Source: SVQP01 sp045594445
Lineage (GTDB): Bacteria > Bacillota > Clostridia > Oscillospirales > CAG-272
NCBI GenBank assembly: GCA_045594445.1
Contig: JAZNYL010000118.1
Span: 1 to 26,102, forward strand
Reading direction: 5' to 3'
Length of the DNA stretch: 26,102 nt
Of this stretch, positions 22,679 through 26,102 are shown piece after piece; positions within the stretch are counted from its first letter, which is position 1; each line of letters starts with the position of its first letter. Position numbers and translations under genes: made by a program. Below the pieces are notes generated by a model. The model was given only the letters and a program-made list of their open reading frames with translations. It was not told the origin of the DNA and searched no databases.

Positions 22679-24763
22679 ATGAACGTACCCGAGCTTTACG
22701 GCTCACGCGTCTTTAACGACGACGTGATGCGTCAAAAACTTCCCAAGGACGTCTATCGTTCCTTGACCAATACCATTGCCACCGGCGGTGTCATTGACCC
22801 CGCCATTGCAGGTACGGTCGCCTCCGCTATGAAGGACTGGGCGATCGAAAAAGGCGCTACCCACTTTACCCATTGGTTCCAGCCGCTTTCGGGCGTCACC
22901 GCAGAGAAGCACGATGCCTTTATCTCCCCTCTGGGCGATAAGGTCATTATGGAATTCTCGGGCAAAGAGCTGATCAAGGGCGAAAGCGATGCCTCCTCCT
23001 TCCCCTCGGGCGGCCTGCGCGCCACCTTTGAGGCCAGAGGTTATACCGCCTGGGATCCCGCGTCCTATGCCTTTGTCAAGGACGGCACACTGTATATTCC
23101 CACCGCCTTCTGCTCCTACACGGGCGAGGCGCTGGACACCAAAACGCCTCTGCTCCGCTCCATGGACGCGTTGAACACGCAGGCGCTTCGTATTCTGCGC
23201 CTGTTTGGCGATACCACCACCTCGCGCGTTTGCGCAACGGTGGGTGCAGAGCAGGAATATTTCCTTGTAAATAAAGATTATTTTGACCGTCGCAAGGATC
23301 TCTCCTACTGCGGCAGAACCCTGTTTGGAGCGCCTGCGCCCAAGGGACAGGAAATGGAGGACCATTATTTCGGTCCGCTCAAAACCCGCGTTTCGGCCTT
23401 TATGGCCGAGCTTGACCGCGAGCTTTGGGCGCTTGGCATCAACGCAAAGACCAAGCACAACGAGGCAGCACCCTCCCAGCATGAGCTTGCTCCCATCTAT
23501 ACTACGGCAAACGTGGCGGTGGATCAGAATATGCTGACCATGGAGTACATGAAAAAGGTAGCCGAGCGTCACGATCTGGTTTGTCTGCTCCACGAAAAGC
23601 CCTACCAAGGCGTCAGCGGCTCGGGCAAGCACAATAACTGGGCGCTTGCAACCGATGCCGGCAAGAATCTGACCGATCCCGGCAAAAAACCGGGCGAAAA
23701 TCTGCAATTTCTGCTGATTCTGGCGGCCGTTATCCAAGCCGTGGACGATTATCAGGGGCTGTTGCGTCTATCTATCGCTACCGCGGGCAACGACACGCGT
23801 CTTGGCGTGGCCGAGGCACCTCCCGCCATCATTTCGGTCTTTGTCGGTGAAGAGCTGGAGCACGTCATTGATTCTATCATTCGCGGCACGGCCTACACCG
23901 GTGCGGGACGCGCCACGCTCAATCTGGGCGTTCCGTCCATTCCCACCTTCCGCAAGGACACGACCGACCGCAACCGCACCTCTCCCTTCGCTTTTACCGG
24001 CAAGAAATTTGAGTTCCGTATGCCGGGTGCGGCGCAAAATATCGCCATGCCCAACATCGTGCTCAACACCGCCGTGGCAAAATCCTTCTGCGAGTATGCA
24101 GACCGTCTGGAAAGCGCCGAGGATTTTGATGCCAAGCTGCACACACTCCTGCGCGAGGTATTTACCAAGCACGAGCGCATTCTGTTCAGCGGAAACGGCT
24201 ATTCCAAGGAGTGGGAGGAGGAGGCAGAGCGTCGCGGACTTTGCAATTACAAGCGTTCCGTTGACGTTTATCCGCACCTGACTGACGCAGAAAACGTGGA
24301 ATTATTTGAAAAGTTCGGCGTTATGAGCCTTTCCGAGCTGGAGTCGCGCAAGGATATCCTGCTTGAGAACTACGCCAAGATCATCAACATCGAAGCGCAG
24401 ACCATGATTGTAATGGTTAGTAGAGAATATTTACCGGCTGTTGAGGAATATATGTGCCGTCTGGCCACCACCGCCAAGGAAAAGAGAGAAATTTTAGGCG
24501 TTGGATCAATCGGTGTGGAGAAGGATCTCTTAACAAAGCTTTCCTCTTATAATGAGCAAGCGTACGCCGCCCTGGAGGCACTCAAAAAAGCGGACGCCGA
24601 GGCGATGGCGCAGGCCGACCACCTTGCAGCCGCACGCGTATTCTGTGATAAGGTCGTTCCTGCCATGCAGGCGCTGCGCGCGCCGGTAGACGCCATGGAG
24701 GCCATCATGCCCTCCGCGCTGTGGCCGGTTCCCACCTACGGCGAGATGACCTACAAGCAGTAA
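22679..24763 (+). CDS. glnN: Glutamine synthetase type III
   Basis: A 694-residue GSIII, far longer than GSI or GSII (about 450 and 370) and close to the usual 700-730. It makes glutamine from glutamate, ammonia and ATP in the cytoplasm. The type III N-terminal block reads VPELYGSRVFND, then GGLRATFEARGYTAWDP. Catalytic core motifs are VGAEQEYFLV (about 190), NEAAPSQHELAPIY (about 260-273), HNNWALAT (about 317) and VAEAPPAIISVFVGEE (about 376). The C-terminal helical region is specific to this type. The start is ATG 22679 with GAAGGA upstream; a TTG five codons earlier would leave no ribosome binding site. It has its own terminator and appears to be a single-gene unit. Confidence 0.96.
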   Translation: MNVPELYGSRVFNDDVMRQKLPKDVYRSLTNTIATGGVIDPAIAGTVASAMKDWAIEKGATHFTHWFQPLSGVTAEKHDAFISPLGDKVIMEFSGKELIKGESDASSFPSGGLRATFEARGYTAWDPASYAFVKDGTLYIPTAFCSYTGEALDTKTPLLRSMDALNTQALRILRLFGDTTTSRVCATVGAEQEYFLVNKDYFDRRKDLSYCGRTLFGAPAPKGQEMEDHYFGPLKTRVSAFMAELDRELWALGINAKTKHNEAAPSQHELAPIYTTANVAVDQNMLTMEYMKKVAERHDLVCLLHEKPYQGVSGSGKHNNWALATDAGKNLTDPGKKPGENLQFLLILAAVIQAVDDYQGLLRLSIATAGNDTRLGVAEAPPAIISVFVGEELEHVIDSIIRGTAYTGAGRATLNLGVPSIPTFRKDTTDRNRTSPFAFTGKKFEFRMPGAAQNIAMPNIVLNTAVAKSFCEYADRLESAEDFDAKLHTLLREVFTKHERILFSGNGYSKEWEEEAERRGLCNYKRSVDVYPHLTDAENVELFEKFGVMSLSELESRKDILLENYAKIINIEAQTMIVMVSREYLPAVEEYMCRLATTAKEKREILGVGSIGVEKDLLTKLSSYNEQAYAALEALKKADAEAMAQADHLAAARVFCDKVVPAMQALRAPVDAMEAIMPSALWPVPTYGEMTYKQ

Positions 24764-24793
24764 AAAGCGGTTACAATAAGAAATATTTTGCTT

Positions 24794-24840
24794 AAAAAAA
24801 GAGCACTGCCAAAAATGGGGGAGTGCTCTTTTGATTTTTG
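24794..24840 (+). terminator. Intrinsic terminator of glutamine synthetase gene
   Basis: AAAAGAGCACT pairs with AGTGCTCTTTT around a 14-nt loop (core stem 24801-24807 with 24822-24828) and is followed by GATTTTT. The stretch 24841-25013 that follows is A/T-rich and holds only a small CCTAC/GTAGG hairpin (24976-24987); I could not fix a promoter for the next gene. Confidence 0.85.
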
Positions 24841-25013
24841 GCGGATTTTTTTGGCGAGTATCACTATTTTTCAAAGAGGTGATTTGTTCACTTTTCCCTA
24901 TTTTTGTACATCTTCACCAAGGTTGAATTTTTCCTCTTGTATATTATTTCCACTTGTGCTATCATATTATCGTTCCTACTTGTAGGCAAAATCATCATGA
25001 AAGGAAAAATATC

Positions 25014-26102
25014 ATGAAAAAGTTACTCGTTCTGTTGGCACTTTGCATGGTTCTGTCGGTCGTTCTGGTTGCTTGCGAAAACCCTGAAACTCCCGCAGAG
25101 ACCACCGGTGCAGAGACCAATGCTCCCGAAACTACTCTGGCTCCTGAGACCACTCAGGCTCCCGAAACTACTCAGCCTGAGACCACTCAGCCTGAGACCA
25201 CTCAGCCTGAAACCACCCAGCCTCCCGAGACTACTCAGCCTCCCGAGACTACCACTGAGGAAGTGACCGAGCCCGCGCCCGATCCCGTAACCACCTGCCT
25301 GTCCTTTGACGAGCTCGCTATGGTTCTGAACGGCAACGCTACCGGCTTCTTTACTCCCGGCCAGTCCGCAACCTGGGACGGCATTGCAAACGTAGAAGAC
25401 TACAACGTCCAGTATATTAAGGTATGGGGTTGGGTAGGCTTCTTTGCAGAAGAGCTTGGCCAGTTCGGTTACCAGATTGGTGACCAAGAGCCCGTATTCG
25501 GTGATTACCTGTTTGATACCGAGCAGGCAGTCATTGACGTAGCTGCTACCACCGGTGCAAAGTCCGCATCCAGATTCCAGATTATGGTTCCCGTTGAGTA
25601 CGTTGGCGGCGAGGGCATCGAAGTCAAGGCTCTTGTAAGAGACGCTGTAGGCACTGTTGAAACTCTCGTTGAGTTCACTCTGAACAAGGCCGTTAACCCC
25701 AACGCTCCCGTAGCATTCATTCCCGCAGCAGATATGGCAGCAACCATTCCCGGTTCTCCTGACATTGATTCTGCCAAGATGAGCGCTGATGGCACTTACA
25801 TTACCATCAACACCACCGACCTCAACGGTGACGGCTTCAATGATCCTTTCTATCAGCTTCCTATGCTGAACGGTAAGGGCACTGTTGCAAGCTTCGTTGC
25901 TATCAAGTACCGCACCAGTGTTGAAGGCGCACGCAGCGAAATCTTCGTTGGTTCCGGCGCTGGCCCTGCAGGCGGTACCGATAACTATGCATTTGACGTT
26001 GTAACCGACGGCAAGTGGAATCTCGCTATCATTGATCTGGCTAATACTCCCGCAGTTGTTGATGGTGTTATCAACTATCTGCGTTGGGACCCCTACGTTG
26101 GT
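25014..26102 (+). CDS. Secreted lipoprotein with Glu-Thr-Thr repeat linker, 3' truncated by window edge
   Basis: An open frame of 363 codons running to the last base with no stop. The signal peptide MKKLLVLLALCMVLSVVLVAC has lipobox LVAC with lipidated Cys21. Residues about 38-80 are a tandem linker of ETTQP and APETTQ units. Residues about 94-230 form a beta-rich region. A second beta-rich region from about 260 to the edge has VAIKYRTSVEGARSEIFVG, DGKWNLAIIDLAN and INYLRWDPYVG, resembling the binding-like modules of the lipoproteins at 374 and 2968. TDLNGDGFNDPF near 270-281 resembles a calcium-loop sequence. The start ATG has AAAGGA upstream. It probably binds carbohydrate or another surface ligand; this is inference. 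Confidence 0.88.
   Translation, partial: MKKLLVLLALCMVLSVVLVACENPETPAETTGAETNAPETTLAPETTQAPETTQPETTQPETTQPETTQPPETTQPPETTTEEVTEPAPDPVTTCLSFDELAMVLNGNATGFFTPGQSATWDGIANVEDYNVQYIKVWGWVGFFAEELGQFGYQIGDQEPVFGDYLFDTEQAVIDVAATTGAKSASRFQIMVPVEYVGGEGIEVKALVRDAVGTVETLVEFTLNKAVNPNAPVAFIPAADMAATIPGSPDIDSAKMSADGTYITINTTDLNGDGFNDPFYQLPMLNGKGTVASFVAIKYRTSVEGARSEIFVGSGAGPAGGTDNYAFDVVTDGKWNLAIIDLANTPAVVDGVINYLRWDPYVG
25125..25253 (+). repeat. In-frame tandem repeat coding for ETTQP linker
   Basis: About eight degenerate units of 15-18 bases, CCTGAGACCACTCAG type, encode ETTQP or APETTQ. Two adjacent units are identical in DNA, which fits recent slippage, so the length may vary between strains. The product is a flexible spacer that holds the domains away from the membrane and cell wall. 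Confidence 0.8.

Overview
The window looks like a chromosomal segment from an anaerobic, low-to-mid GC Bacillota of class Clostridia, probably an uncultured gut lineage. This rests on a single-chain pyruvate:ferredoxin oxidoreductase, a type III glutamine synthetase, AGGAGG-type ribosome binding sites with some TTG starts, Thr/Glu-rich lipoprotein linkers, and the mnmG-rsmG-(noc-like)-parA-parB-serS order that sits beside oriC in Firmicutes. The family-level lineage is inference.

Layout. From the left end to about 12.0 kb every confident gene is on the minus strand. Two secreted lipoproteins (374-2947 and 2968-3696; the first has a C-terminal DUF4091-type region) follow a heterodimeric ABC exporter pair (3784-7312). 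Next comes a 1198-residue pyruvate:ferredoxin oxidoreductase (7712-11308), then a small AbrB-type regulator (11803-11976). At about 12.0-12.1 kb transcription switches. An XRE regulator (12118-12414) diverges from the AbrB gene across a region carrying inverted ATTGTGTTATA-type sites. Everything to the right is on the plus strand: mnmG, rsmG, a ParB-like HTH protein lacking the CTP-binding domain, parA, parB, serS, an unknown two-TM membrane protein, a class I glutamine amidotransferase-type hydrolase (C26 family), rarA, glutamine synthetase III, and a third lipoprotein running off the right end.

Two non-coding systems stand out. (1) Between the HTH-only ParB paralogue and parA lie six parS-like sites within 218 bp, in two sequence classes. 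This is a dense chromosome-segregation centre next to two different ParB-type DNA-binding proteins. (2) An intergenic repeat family of about 150 bp occurs in six main copies plus a fragment (7.4, 11.6, 12.5, 12.8, 22.3 and 22.5 kb). Each copy has a conserved leading box and up to three stem-loops. The stems change sequence or length in both arms together between copies, so the structure appears to be kept. I do not recognise this family. Other repeat types are a 32-bp near-perfect inverted repeat at 184-296 and short GC-rich hairpins at 12461 and 12680.

How the parts fit. The ParABS genes and sites serve chromosome partition. MnmG and RsmG modify tRNA and 16S rRNA, SerRS charges tRNA-Ser, and RarA acts at stalled replication forks. 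PFOR and GSIII are central carbon and nitrogen enzymes. The three lipoproteins share a signal peptide, low-complexity linker and beta-sandwich-like module layout, and probably act on or bind polymers at the cell surface. No tRNA, rRNA, CRISPR array, transposase or clear DnaA-box cluster was found.
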